DNA from: Calcarisporiella thermophila CBS 279.70
Lineage: Eukaryota > Calcarisporiellomycota
Assembly: GCF_041956535.1 (NCBI RefSeq)
Contig: NW_027192198.1
Span: forward strand, 779,311 to 843,310
Length of the DNA: 64,000 bases
Direction of reading: 5' to 3'
The notes beneath the pieces were generated by a model, which did not search any database, was not told the DNA's origin, and worked only from the letters and a program-made list of their open reading frames with translations. A program made the translations under genes and the position numbers. Positions 1-12,352 of this stretch are shown here, one piece after another (within the stretch, counting starts at the first letter, position 1; each line of letters opens with the position of its first letter).

Positions 1-349
1 ACTCAAAATTAGTAAATATAGCTTGTTCGACCGTGAGAATAATGTCGGAACTTCAATTTACCCCCACACGCAATATTATTATTCATAAGACACCTTCTCT
101 ATTCAGCTCATAAAAAAAAGAAAATAATAGAAGTAACAGCTTGATAGGAGTATAAAAGAACAAGGAAAGAGAAAACAAATAAATTCAAAAATAGAGGAAA
201 ATACACAAAGCAATATATAAAAAAAACTGCATCAAAAAAACAAAAATGTTCACAACGACTATTAACAAGATCAACTCAAAATTGAACAGAAAACATGATA
301 AAAAATAACTAGATTTAGCTCAAAAGAATAAAGAGACAAATAGTGTATA
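1..349. other. AT-rich window edge, no gene seen
   Basis: Very AT-rich sequence with many A runs, lying just downstream of the minus-strand gene that ends at 350. It probably holds that gene's 3' UTR. No coding signal is visible. Confidence 0.5.
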
Positions 350-1600
350 CTAAGGAAGCGAACCACAGCATAGCATTGCTAGAGCTGCAATAGCCTCCTT
401 TTCGTTCTTACCGTAGGAAGGCGGATGAGCCTCAGGTAGCCAAGGCCCTGCCTGATACGGCAATGGGCTATGGGGAGGACTATGCGGGGAAGACGAGAGT
501 CCAGGCGAAGTCTTGCTCGAGAATTCTTCATCCGTGTCCGGTGCCTGTTTCGTAGAGCGATACGCAGAGAGAGGTGGTGTTCGCAAAGCGAAACTCTCGC
601 CCAGCACCGGCAATGATCCAGAAACACCACTTTGTCGAGGAATTGGACGGCACAAGTAGGGAGGGCCTGCGATCGAATGCCGACGGAACTTGGCAGCTAC
701 GAGCTGTGGGCCTAGTTCGCGCCAATTCTCTTCCTCCGTTGCAGAAGAAGAGTCGCTCCAATTGTTTTCGTCCTCATCCTCCTCCAAATCCTCGTCCACG
801 ACCACCCCCCTTGCTCCCCTAATTCCTCCGCCATTCAAAAGGGCCGTATCCGATTGTCGTCTGCCACTTCCGGTGATAGTAAGTCCCCACCGACCCCTGC
901 CCATCCGCTGGAAATAGGAGCTAGTGCGTAGGACCGTGGCTACATCCTGTTCCCAGTCGGGTGGCGCCGTACGATAAATCGGATAATTCTCCTGAATCCA
1001 GCTGATAACCTCACGCATCGTTTTCTGTTTCTGTACTGTCTGGAACATATTGACTAGTAACACAGTCCATGCGCTGGAAGGCATTCTGTAGCTCAGGTCT
1101 CCCTTTACCGCTCCTCCTGTATCGTCATCGACAATCATTTCTACGTCATTATCTCCCGCATTTGACGCATCAACCCCGTCGCCATTCCCATCATCGTCCA
1201 CTATTTCGACCTCTTCATCGTCTTCTTCAGGCTCTACATCTTCTTCCAAATGAAAGAGTGTCTGCTCCTCCTCCTCCTCCTCATACATGGGCTTAGGCAC
1301 ATAAGTCCAGGCAGCCCGGCCCACACTCAAGAAGCATGAGTTATTGCGAAGCACTTGGCGCAGTGCTGAGCGAAGAAGATCAGGGCGCTCTCGCAAGTGG
1401 GGATGCGTGGTGAGGACGTATCGGAGAAGCTCACTCTCCTTGTGCACTGTATGATGAGGGTCACGAGTGAAAGCCTGTGTTAGTATGACGAACAGATTCT
1501 CATGAATGCTAGGTTGATGGCCAGTGGGAGAAGGATTGCGACGGATTGGTCTTGGCTTGAGAGCGGGGGGTTTTAAAAGACGAACTTTGGAAACAGTCAT
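350..1600 (-). CDS. Protein with two winged-helix (forkhead-like) domains and an acidic linker
   Basis: Uninterrupted 416-residue frame from ATG at 1600 to a stop at 350, with no intron needed. Two segments look like divergent winged-helix repeats. The first (about residues 33-103) contains LLRYVLTTHPHL and VLRNNSCFLSVGRAAWTYV. The second (about 175-245) contains VISWIQENYPIYR and VLRTSSYFQRMGRGRWGLT. Both resemble the helix-3/wing part of the forkhead fold (W/L..x..R/N..xxF..v.rG.w.l). An Asp/Glu-rich linker (about 107-165) separates them, and a second acidic, Ser/Pro-rich tail follows. A nuclear DNA-binding role is inferred from the fold only; classic forkhead residues such as the NSIRHNLS helix are not intact. 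It could equally be another winged-helix family. The gene is probably real, given its length and domain logic, but the family is unnamed. Confidence 0.75.
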   Translation of the reverse strand: MTVSKVRLLKPPALKPRPIRRNPSPTGHQPSIHENLFVILTQAFTRDPHHTVHKESELLRYVLTTHPHLRERPDLLRSALRQVLRNNSCFLSVGRAAWTYVPKPMYEEEEEEQTLFHLEEDVEPEEDDEEVEIVDDDGNGDGVDASNAGDNDVEMIVDDDTGGAVKGDLSYRMPSSAWTVLLVNMFQTVQKQKTMREVISWIQENYPIYRTAPPDWEQDVATVLRTSSYFQRMGRGRWGLTITGSGRRQSDTALLNGGGIRGARGVVVDEDLEEDEDENNWSDSSSATEEENWRELGPQLVAAKFRRHSIAGPPYLCRPIPRQSGVSGSLPVLGESFALRTPPLSAYRSTKQAPDTDEEFSSKTSPGLSSSPHSPPHSPLPYQAGPWLPEAHPPSYGKNEKEAIAALAMLCCGSLP

Positions 1601-3314
1601 CGGAGGGGCAAAAATAGGAAGGCGGTTAGTTCTTAAAGAATAGAGTAATGCTGAAGAAAGGAAAAGGGTAGATAATTTAAGTTAGAGAGCAATAAGAGAG
1701 AGAATAGAATAAATAACAAATAGAAAAATGTAGAAAAAGAGTTCCTGGCTTGTGAGAAGAAAAAAGAGATTTTTGAGACCGGCAAGCGAAACTCTTGAGA
1801 ACGTGGTTGAGGCAGTGAGAGAGGAGCAAAGAGGTTTATCACGAGGTGCCCGAATGCCTCAAGTTCCACGAAGCCCACTTGATGCAAAATTACAAATATC
1901 CCACGAGTATCCCCCTAGTTTTTTTGCGGATGAGTAATTAAGGAAAATCTTTTGCTATAATGACCTATGATGCCATAATTCATGGTTGGAGAGGATTACG
2001 CCACCACTAACCTGGTGTTTTACTCCAGTGGATGCGATAGAATCCTCTGGGCATCTTCTCGTGGGCATTTTCTACCAAAACAACCATGGGGACGATATAA
2101 CCCCCTCAATTGGCCTACGCCCAAGCAAATTCTTGGCAGCGCACTGGTCTATTTGAGATTTTGGTTGCATTCATTCTCTAACACTTTAGAGGATTTGGCA
2201 AAAATTCACATCAATCTTGTTTTTAACTTTGAAAGAATCAAGCAGTCATCGCACAATAATAGAAGAGTTTAAAGCGTTTAGCAGATTCATTCTCCTTTTA
2301 AAATTTCAATCATCGGCACTGGATTTCGGTATAACTATGTTGCAAATTCTATTCGCATCGGGAGAATATAATGCATTACAATGATGATGAGTAAAACATC
2401 TTGTACTATCTTGAAACTCTTTGGATGAAACTAGTTAGCATAACCCCAGTAACCACGATCGAACAAAGTTGAATGCTCCAAATTTCCCAACACTAACTTT
2501 ATACTTTTGGAATGTTTCGCGCTTTGCATCCTCTCTTTCACATAAGAAATATAGCCTTCTTTTGCTATGACTTTTTCAGTCGGGGATTATCATTGGACAA
2601 TCCTAGCCCTTTTTTTATCGATTATATGAAATAACCATTTATACTCTGGAATATTCTCTACCCATAACTAGGTCCATATCGTCCTTGAATGGCGTGATAT
2701 TGACGTCTTGAGATAAAGTATCCCCAGTTGAAGTCTGGCGAAATTCGATTGAGATGGCCTTTTTTTAGAAAAAGATATCCATGACCAATTTTTGTCGGGA
2801 ACACAAGATTTGAAGGACAGGGGACCACTTGAGAGGCAACTCGGGCAATAAGTCGCTGACATCATGTTCGGGCGTCTCATTTGATATCTGAACAATGGTC
2901 CATTTACTAATCGATAGCTTCTTCGTTTTTATTCTGAAGTTTTAAAGTCAAATTCGTAGTTTGTCCGATTCGATTTTGGGCGGTACACATTCGGATCATA
3001 GCCAAAATGGTGCACAAATACTTTGAGTGAATATACCGTGTCATTCTAACTACTATGTTATAGTTTGAGAAAGTTAAAAAAGTGAAATGGATAAAAAAAA
3101 GTTTAGGAAAAATAATAATAAACAATAAGAAGATAGAAGATAACTCATTTTTTAAGGCCCGAATTCCCAGCGAAAGATTTCAAATAAACAAAGAAATAAA
3201 GAAGGAAGAATAAGAGAGAATAAATGATCAGAAATGCAATTTATCTCGTCAACGAGAATAAAGAAGAGTATATATAATCCGGAAATTATGATTGAAAGAA
3301 GAGAGGGGGATTGC
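1601..3314. other. 1.7 kb intergenic region without a convincing gene
   Basis: AT-rich DNA between the winged-helix gene and the TOM1-like gene. Only short frames under 100 codons occur, with no recognisable domain. I looked specifically on the minus strand for continuation of the TOM1-like gene (DUF4414 or HECT motifs) and saw none. The high-coordinate part probably holds the 3' UTR of the TOM1-like gene, and the low-coordinate part the promoter of the winged-helix gene. Confidence 0.6.
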
Positions 3315-6300
3315 TTAGTACTCCTCTTCCTCGCCCTCCGTTCCCGTCCACATCTCTTCTTCTTCATCCTCGTCCCCATCCCAATCCACTACCGCGTCGT
3401 CCAACTCCTCATCCGAGAGTGCATGATGATGGTGGTGATGGTGGTGATGGTGATGGAAAGGCGCAATCACAATATCCATCTCGGCTCCCTCGTCACCCGT
3501 ACCCTCCTCCTCGCTGACGTCGCTCATATCGCTGTCGGGAGTTCCCTCTGTGTATTCTTCGTAGATCTCCTCATCCTCGCTGGTGTCTTCCTCCCCTTCT
3601 TCGGCCGACTCGATTCCTCCACCTGCAATCATTCCAAGGGACGAATTCCGGTATAAATCGGGTGCCTCTTCGCCCTCCTCCTCCTCTTCCTCAACTTCTT
3701 CTTCATCCTCAGTATTTTCATAGAACTCCTCCTCATCGTCCTCATCCTCATCCTCCTCGTCTGCAAGGATAGCACGTCTCCTTCGTCTTCTCCTCGCCTT
3801 ACCCTCATCAGATCTACTCATCTTAATGGCTATACGTGTGAGCTGCTCTAGTGGTCTCAAAATCGTGCTGATCACGTTTTTGGCTGCAGGGTAATTGAAA
3901 TCCACCTCACCAAGCGCGCTGGTCAGCAGACCCACAAAGTTCTTCTCAAGCATGAGCTTTGCGGCCGAGCTGGGGGCGTCGGCAGGCTTACCTGCGGACG
4001 ATTGGGGAGGGGGGCGCGTCGTAAGTATACGGTAACACACGTCGGATAGGGCCATCAATTTTCCGTATTTGATTTCCATCAAGCTAGGTGCGTGCATGGT
4101 GTCCTTGAGGGAGCGTGCAATCCCGTCAAGCACGAAACGACGTACATGCTGCAACTCCGAAGGTGGCACCTCTCCTGGGCGCAGTTCTTTCGACTTCGTA
4201 TTCTCATCGGATTCCAGATCGGGCCCGTCGCTGCACAATGCCACCAATGTGTTTGTAGCCCAATTCGAGGGTGTATAGCGGTTTCGCCGTGGCTCGTCTG
4301 ACAAGTCCACTCCTTCATACGGGAGAAGATCATTGAGCAGATAATTTAGGAAGACAGTACGCGGTTTCCACGTAGAAGTGTCCTCGCCCCGCCGACTAAA
4401 GTTCATCAAATTGATCTTACACACGGGATAGGATGAAAGTAGTTCGGTGAGGCATTGGAGCAAGAAGCAAGTATACATGAATTGCCCCTCCCGAGCTTTG
4501 GACGCAGCATCTGCTCCCTTGTCATCCTTTTCGTCAGGTTTTGAACCGGCTGCCCCCGTTTCTCCTACGGCAGGGACGGAGGCCGATGACTCGGCCATTG
4601 CCGTGTCTTGAAGTGAGGTGCTTGGCTTCGAAGGCGTGGCAAATATCGAATCGCTGCTCGGAGGTGCTGCATCTTTCTTCTTTGCACGGTGGTTGAGAAG
4701 CTCATCAATGAGGAAATTGATCACGACCGCAGAGATCCCCTCTTGTGGCTTGGGTGTCTCGAAAGGCTGCGGTTGCAAAAACATGGAGGTCTCAGGTGCG
4801 ACAGTCGCTTCGGCCTTTGACGAAGACTCGCCTTCCTCCTTATCTTTTTTGTCTTGCTCTTCGGCTTCCATCGACTCTCCCTCAAGCGGTTTCTCCTCGC
4901 CTTTTTCCTCCTCGAGGCTTGCGTCATCCGCCCACCGCGAATTGCTCTTCAACGTGATCTGCTGGCTTCGCATCATCATATCGTTGGCCGGTAGTTTGCA
5001 CAGGTCTCGTGTGACGCGTAGGAAAGTCTCAGGGTCACGTAGTGCAATGTGGCTATTATTGCGTAAGAAAGTGGTGACATCGACCACACGAGGACGCGGA
5101 GGAGCGAACCAGGTATTCACTTCGCGTTCCATTGTGTTCTGTAGCACCTGGGGGTCATCGACTGCATGCCGTAGAATGAGAATAATGAACGGCTCCTGCC
5201 CCACAAATCCTTCAGCGCCTGATCGAGGCAAAGAAAACAGTAGTGGAAGTCCGCCTGATTGAACAAATTCTGCGGCAAAACGGTGCTGCCGGGTCAGTCG
5301 CACGAGCACTCGGAGCAGAGCAAGCATAAAATCTTTAGGCGGTTGCGGTAGTCGTAGAAGCTCAATGCAATGCTTTAGTAGCTTCAATCTGACCTCATCC
5401 GAGACCTTTGCGCGTGCCTCACGCTCCCGCTCCTCCGGTTTTTCGACCCGTTTGATATCTGCATCCTCGGTGTGCTCAACTTCAATGGCACGTGGCTCAT
5501 CTGCCATCGACAAAAATACTTCAACAACGAGAAGTAATGGCGTGATCCATTCAGCAACCGCATCACCGCCTGTCGCAAACTGCAATTCTATTAGGTCGAT
5601 AAGTGGCGGGAGAAGATTTTCCTTAACGGTGAGGACCTCCTCTTGGAATTTGCTGCCATTAAGGATCAGCGCGAGTAATCGGAATCGCGAATGGAGTTTG
5701 TGCTGCAATTTCTTCCACTGTTCTTCGTCTATTGATCTATCCCTCGGCTCAACTACGTCTGAAATTAAGAGCTTGATTGTGGGTATCGTATTATCTTTGC
5801 ACAGAATGGTGAAGAGATCCGTGATTTCAAAAATCGCCTGCTCAGACACATCCAGAAGCTCAAGTGCACGGCTACCAATCTCTTGCTTGACTGCTTCCCG
5901 CATCTCGTGATAGCTCTTCTCGATCTCCTTCGCTTTACCCTTGTCTTTTTCAGGTGCAGGCGCCTTCGCGTCAGATTCAGATGGCTGATTTGAAGAGGGA
6001 GTGCCCATGGAGAGCTCTAAAGCTTCACGCAGGAATCTGGCTTCTTCATTGTCACTTGAATCGGTGAGCTCCGTCATCGGTGCATCACCCCCAATCTCCA
6101 CTGGCATGCTAGAAGACTCCGGGTTCCGTTCACTAGATGGTCCTCCAGCCGAAGCTTCCGCATTCTCCGGATCATCCTCGGCATGATCTTCGGTTTCTCC
6201 GCCTTCGTTGTCCCTACCGTTTGTATCTTGCTCTCCTTCTCCGCCTCCCTCCCCAGTAGTAGCTCTATTGCCGGGTGTATCTGAGTTGGTATTTCGGCGC

Positions 6301-9300
6301 TCACCACTGGACTCGTCGAAAGCAGCGGCAGCGACCATATCCGGATGAGATAGAAGATATTCGGCGGCGCGCGCGACTGAATTGCCGCAGCGCATTAGTG
6401 CAGTCTCTGCTGCACCCGTAGGGAACCCCATATCTGTCAGTTGGCGGATGCTCGACTCTGGCGGAGGAGGTGGGGGTGGCGGATGCCATCCGAAAAGTGT
6501 TGGAGCAGAATTACCAAAACTACTGGAGCTTTCTGCAGTTTGATTGATTTCTCCCTCCCCCTTAAGGATCTGCACAAGTATTTGTGCCAAAATGCGATGT
6601 ATTGATGGTGTACTCTTGGGCAAGTATTCGCTGTTCCATATTTCGCGAACCACTGGTAACACCTTGGCACGCATCATGACAAGATGCTCGTAGGGATCAA
6701 AACTATCCGCCGCACGATCCTTGTCGCGCGAAATCAATGTATTCGTGCTGGGGGAGTCGTGTAGAAGTTTGTGGGAGATGACAATATGTAAAAGATGCAA
6801 CGAGACACCGATTGCCTTGTGAAGATGATCAAGTGTTGTTTTGACTTCGTCACTCTGGTCCGCCTGGGAACTAAGCTCAATTGCCCGCTGCCAAAGTATG
6901 CGGATAAGATCAAACATGGACTCGAAGCCCCCTGCTCTATCGAAAGCGAGCACTACTATTGTTTGCAGCGTCATATGACTGCGTTCATCCACGAACATTA
7001 AACATATTAGCCCCAGCATAGCACCAAGATATCTGTAGCGTTTAGGCTCTGGTTCGGTATCTATTGCAGATGCATTACAGTTGATTAATACATTAGAAGC
7101 GTAGATAAAGAGCATTGATCCAGAACTAACCTATCCGCGGCCACAGGATACTGTCTTTCATGACCTTTGCCACAATATCTGCAACCTTGGATGCTTGTTT
7201 TTTCTGTTGCGGCTCCGCCCCTCTGCGCGTCACCAGCATCCTGCAAACTCCTATTTATGAACGGGAAAGATGTTAAATTTAGGGGGATGCCTCGTTAACA
7301 AATCCTCTCTTACCTTGGAACACGATCTGCAGACAAGTGGAGAGGTGCAGTGTCATATATTTCAAATATAATGCGTTTTTATATTTCGGGTCATTCTTCG
7401 ATACCGGCAGCTCTGCCTCGCCCTCTTTAGACTCTTCACCCTCGGCCTGCTTGTTACTCGGGTCTGTTGTCTTCGGACTCAGAGGTAAATTTTCAGGTGC
7501 AAATGGGTCGCTGAGCGCAAACGCTGGCGTTGTCAAATCTTTCGCATCCTTGTTAGGACGATCCTTGAACCAAGACGAAGGCACCACATCCTTATAGTGG
7601 ATACACTCTCGCACGCAAGCTCGGTGAAGCTGTCCCAACAGAGCAATAACCTCTTCGCCCTGCGGACCTGCCAGCGATTGTACGACGGTGGCAGCGCTCT
7701 TGCTATGGGAGAAAATCGGTGGGCAATAGAGATCCGCGAGTAGGCCGATATGCGCCATCACAATAAGTAGACTTCGGAAAGTGTTATTTGCGTCCTCGAT
7801 TTTGGTCGTTTCCGATTCCTCCAGGACCAAGTACGTTGCAAGCAACGAGCCGGGCTCGTTATATTCAAGGAATCGCTTCGTGTTTTCAAGCGATTCGTGC
7901 AGCCCCTTTATTATCGCGTTCGCAACCACGGATGGATTCACTTCACTTGCAATATTGAACACGTGAGAGAGCAAGTAATGAGCATTGGTGGTGGCAAAAT
8001 CATAGGGAAGCGAGGGAAGCAATAAGATCTGAAGGAGCTGCTCTAGCCCATCAAGCTTGATGAATTCCCGACAGTTGGTGCTGTTCTGGAAGAGACTCTC
8101 AAGAAACTTAAGGGATATAAATGCGTGAGCAAATGTCGCTGGTGCTAATCAAATTTCATCACAGAAAAATTACCTTTGAGAGAACTTCGATGAATTGTAA
8201 AATCAAACTCTCTGGTTTCTCCTCTGGCTTGGCATCCTCTGACTCCCCTGCAGAACCTGCTGCGGCTACTCGTGAAGGCTGCTCTGAGGTCGTCATCGGA
8301 ATATCCGTCACTGTTTCATTTGCGGGCTTAACATGCAACCGATAGCCTGTGTCCTCTTGCTTTGCCTGCTCGCTCTGCCCGAAATCAATTATTCGCTTTA
8401 TTATTTCTAAAGCCGCATTTAGCACATCAATCCGTAAACTCGGTTGATGTCGAATAAGCTCCTCGATGGAGCTACCAAGCAATGAGGCGTTGTTGCCCTC
8501 CATAAGCGAGCGCAAGTGATCCTTTGATATGAGGATGCTGAAGAAATTGGGAATGGGGTTGGCCTCTTTAAACATTTCCAAGCCTTGGCTATTAAGGCAA
8601 ATGGCACCAAATGCATTGGGTATCGCGTTGATGACCTAAAACATGAAAATGCATGATAAAAATTAGAGCTACTTGAGAAAAAACAACAGGTCCATTGTTT
8701 AAGGCATACATCGCTGGAGACTAAGATCTCTGCATTAACCGTTTTTAGAAAGGTTTGTGGTAACTGTGCTTCCTGAAGCATCGTAAGCGATGTAGGCTCG
8801 TTGTGGATGATCGTTGCCAGGATATTAATCGCTACGAAGAGGAAAATTAACCGGATGCAATTAATGAGTGTCCAACATTCATCAAGAAAAGGCATTTCAT
8901 TTCGAACCTTGGGCAAAAACACTACTCCCAAAGGGTTTAGGATGAGCAATTATAAGCTTCAAGGATTGCGGTAGACTGGAGTCAATAACATTTCGCAGCC
9001 CATCCGCAGTACCAGTTGTAACCATCATGTGCAAGATAAACTTTAACATTCCTTTTAACAGGCTAATGCGTTCGTGCGGCACCGAGCTATCATCTGAAGT
9101 TTCTGACGGAATTGTTCGCTCGGCAATTGCGCCAGCTGGGGCGTCTAATTGCACATCTTGCATTGGCTCGCCTTCCGTGTTAATAAATTGAGTGCAGAAT
9201 TCAACTTCCTCTTTGACACGCCCAATCAGAATACTGAGCCCGTTGGCATTGATAAATACGCTGAAAGAGTTGGTAAAACCATACACGATGCTATCTAGCA

Positions 9301-11138
9301 TGCTCACAGCCTTGGTGATCACCTAGAATTTTGAAAAATTAACGCGCGAAGTTAGACTTAATGGTTGTCAGAATATACCTTTGCATGCGAAGAATTTTTG
9401 TTTTGCAGAAGCTGTAATAATGTCGTGATAATTCCAGCAGAAATCAACATGGTCCCACCGCTCTGTGTGCTTACTATATAGGTCAGCAGGAAGAAAAAGG
9501 CATCCACGTACTCTTGAGGGTATAGATCTGAGAAAAAGTGATCACTAAATTTGCAAGTTAAATTTGGTGATGAATGTTTCGAACTCACTTGTATTATTTT
9601 CAAGATTTGTAACCAATTTTCGGAAACCAGAAAGAAGAATGCCGTGGTTAGCGGATGCTTGGAGGGCACTCAACACCTCGTTCAACTTCGACCGATAGCG
9701 TGCTAGAGCTTCTAGTGCATAGAGTGTAGCAATTTGAATAGGCTAATTGGAGAAAAGGGGCAAGGAAAAAGGTATGCCATTATTCGTCCGTAATAATAAG
9801 AAAGTTCATGAAATCATTTATGTTTTACCATAAAGACGTGTTTTTCCGGGTGAATTAAATCTGCGAGTTCCGTCACAAGCTCAGGCTCGTAGAGAAATAA
9901 TTTAGCGTTTGCTTCATTTTCTGGGTACATATGGACTACTTTAGGGGTTAGGGTTTGGCGGTGTAGGACTGCATAAAATCAGCAAAATAACACTTGCCTG
10001 CTATTGCGATGGCCAGTATACGAATGGTTAGGAGGCGTAGTCGTGTTTTCGGGTCTGAGACACCAAGTGAAAGTCGAACTCGATGCAACAAACCAAAGTG
10101 AAATTCCTCCGGAACTGAATACTGTTCAACAATCTGGTCGAATAGATTTCGTTCAGAAGTGCAATGTTGACGGGGATTGATGATGGTAATGGTCGTCATT
10201 CCCTCCTTAACTTCACTGCTGCTTCCGGCCGCACCACCAGATGATGCGCCGCTTGTCAAAGATTCTCGCCGATGAATGGGCGTAGGTGTCTCTGGCACCG
10301 CTCTGTTCTCCGCTTCTGCTGAGACGTTCTCATCTGATCCCTTGTGCTGCTTTACAAACCGGTAGAAGGAGTAGTGGAAGTTGTTCAGGTCCATAGGTAT
10401 TTTTGCGTCAGGTGTGCTCAACAAGTATAAATTTGTTGATTCATCCTCTGTCGACCAGGCAGAGGCAAGATCCATAATACGCTCGTTCTGAATTACAAAA
10501 TTTGCTCGCAATGAACGTTGTTGACTTAGGCGTTGTGCGGGACGTAGCAATAGCCATAATGTGGTTTCGAGTACTTCGTGGTCAAATGTATTGAGGATAT
10601 CATTAAGATGCTATTAGAATAGTAACTAGACTCAATAATAGCTCGAAGGCAAGTGGTTAAACCAAAAGAATCACCTCATAAGAATTATACAGATTTCGAT
10701 TTGTACAATTCTCCAACAGCAGTTTTGTAAATCGCAAGATCGCTAACAATGTCTGTCGCTCGTTGTCTGCAAAAGGCTCCTTTTGTACGTGCTTCTTCAA
10801 CTCATATCGTTCACACAGCTTCTCTAGAATTGTGTCGAATCGATTTAGCACGCTTATCCAAAGGAAAAGGTCCCCACGCGGAAATGGCCAGGCATCAAAA
10901 GATGCCAAGATCTTAGAGATTTCCGATTCAGGCTGTTCATTTAATTCTTGAATAAGCTTTTTCATAGCCGGCGGCTACACGAAAAAAAGGTAAAAATTAG
11001 ATAATTGAAGGTGAGATCGGGGAAAGTTTGAGAAAGAAATCCCCCGACTTTCTACCCTTCCCCATATACAGTTCCTATTGATAAGGAATAACTTACAGGT
11101 GACGCCAGTTTCTTTGGTGGAGACTTTTTGATCTTCAT
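3315..11138 (-). CDS. TOM1/HUWE1-family giant protein, truncated before the HECT domain
   Basis: A multi-exon gene of roughly 2,200 codons. Exon 1 runs 11138-11097 (14 codons) and splices to 10974. Later exons I could place include 8106-7314, about 7252-7131, and a long last exon from 7060 to the TAA at 3315. Domains in order are: a DUF908-like N-terminus (SFDAWPFPRGDLFLWISVLNRFD), DUF913-like armadillo sequence (FLESLFQNSTNCREF, LLPSLPYDFATTNAHYLLS), a UBA domain near 6350-6470 (IRQLTDMGF...AAEYLLSHP), a UIM-like helix near 6000-6040 (FLREALELSMG), a middle region, and finally long Asp/Glu runs with an 11-His tract (3423-3455). Family members are HECT ubiquitin ligases acting in protein quality control and mRNA export, with the catalytic HECT at the C-terminus after the acidic region. 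Here the frame ends in the acidic region and no HECT or DUF4414 sequence follows. The gene is open over its full length, so it looks expressed rather than decayed. Whether the second half is a separate gene elsewhere cannot be seen. The divergent neighbour is NDUFA12. Confidence 0.9.
3423..3455 (-). repeat. 11-residue polyhistidine tract in the TOM1-like protein
   Basis: Eleven consecutive CAY codons on the minus strand, mixed CAT and CAC, flanked by acidic sequence (APF before, ALSDEELDD after), about 36 residues from the stop. The mixed codons argue against a recent pure-triplet slippage event. Confidence 0.9.
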
Positions 11139-11459
11139 TGTCTCGATAATAAGTATATGTATAGATATGGAGAGAGCATGCAAATATATATATGCGTCAA
11201 TATATATATGTGTGACAGAAATTAAGGCTGCTCGAGACAAACAAAATAAAACAAAAGGGGGGAGGGGTGCTCACGATTATCCTAAATAACAGAATCTTTT
11301 CTGGTCTCCTTACGAAGAAAAGGAAAGTCGAAACGATGTCAGGTATGGTCGCGTAAACTCCTGCCGCAGCATTAGACTCTGACGTCACATTGATCTATAC
11401 CCTGTTTTCTCAAAGTTCCTTCTGGATAGTGTTCGACCATTGTTATTCCCTCTTCAACG
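11139..11459. promoter_or_regulatory. Divergent promoter between the TOM1-like gene and NDUFA12
   Basis: A 321-bp gap between two divergent start codons must hold both promoters and 5' UTRs. It has an AT-rich (TATATA) stretch near 11190-11210 and pyrimidine/purine tracts. I cannot assign specific factor sites. Confidence 0.5.
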
Positions 11460-12066
11460 ATGTCGTATATCACACGCACCATCCGTAACTTCTTGAAGAT
11501 CGGGCCGAAGGAATATATTCATCAATTAAATACCATTGGTGACACCAAGGCCGGTATTCTGGTTGGGGTAGACAAGTACGGCAACAAGTATTACGAGGAC
11601 AAAAGCGAGACGATTTACGGTAACTTTCTGCCCCTCTTTACAAATTTCCCAATCGCTTCCTTGCTTGAAACCTAATTCTCTCTCACCCTATTGAATCGAA
11701 TGCATGCTATTTATTTATTATTCATATTAATTCGTATGCGATCTATTATTTTTTACTCAGGTCGGGATCGCTGGGTTGATTTCAATCAGTACTATTACGA
11801 CGCATCACAAATTCCAGCCGAATGGTAGAGTTTCTTTGTCCACAATAAGAAGAATATGAGGAAAAAAACTAATTTTGATCTAATTCAGGCATATGTGGAC
11901 TCACCACATTATCGAGGATCCTCCATCGGTGGAAAAGCCTTGGATCCCTAAGTTCCAGTCAGTGCATCAAGAGAACACGACAGGAACTAAAGCCGCCTAT
12001 GTTACTTATAATACAACAGCACCCAAGATTACCGCGTGGGAGCCCCAAGTAAAGGACCGTAGCTAA
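11460..12066 (+). CDS. NDUFA12: NADH dehydrogenase (complex I) accessory subunit NDUFA12/B17.2-like
   Basis: Three exons: 11460-11619, 11761-11824 and 11889-12066. Together they give 402 nt, 133 residues plus stop. The N-terminus (RNFLKIGPKEYIHQLNTIGD, then GVDKYGNKYYED) is followed by DRWVDFNQYYYDASQIPAEWH and MWTHHIIEDPP. This W(V)x(F/Y)...DASQIPAEWH.W.H core is diagnostic of the NDUFA12 family, and the length is typical. The protein is an accessory subunit of mitochondrial complex I, on the matrix-side arm, and is needed for assembly and stability. Its presence implies that this fungus keeps a proton-pumping complex I, unlike Saccharomyces. Introns are phase 1 and phase 2 with canonical GT-AG ends. 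The gene shares a divergent promoter with the TOM1-like gene and converges with the urate oxidase gene. Confidence 0.95.
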
Positions 12067-12352
12067 GCTTTGCATACATAAAAAATGCTTAATTTGTATG
12101 AAGAGTGCTTTATTTCCAACAATAGATTATTTCGTTTCTTTTATTGACGTGCTATAAACATATACTCCCGTAATTTTTAAGAAAATTTCTCCAAGGACAT
12201 ATTTCTCAACTTTCCATGTCTTAAAAATATTCAAACAAAAAAAAAGGCATAGTACGACTCATCATTCCAAATAAATAGACAACATATATTTGAACACAAG
12301 CCTGCTCTTTTAACCATTTGGGCAAAAAAATCGGAGAAACACAAAAGACATA

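Noticed and set aside
4618-5262. 214-codon open frame antisense to the TOM1-like gene
   Set aside because: Ser-rich low-complexity frame opposite acidic coding sequence.
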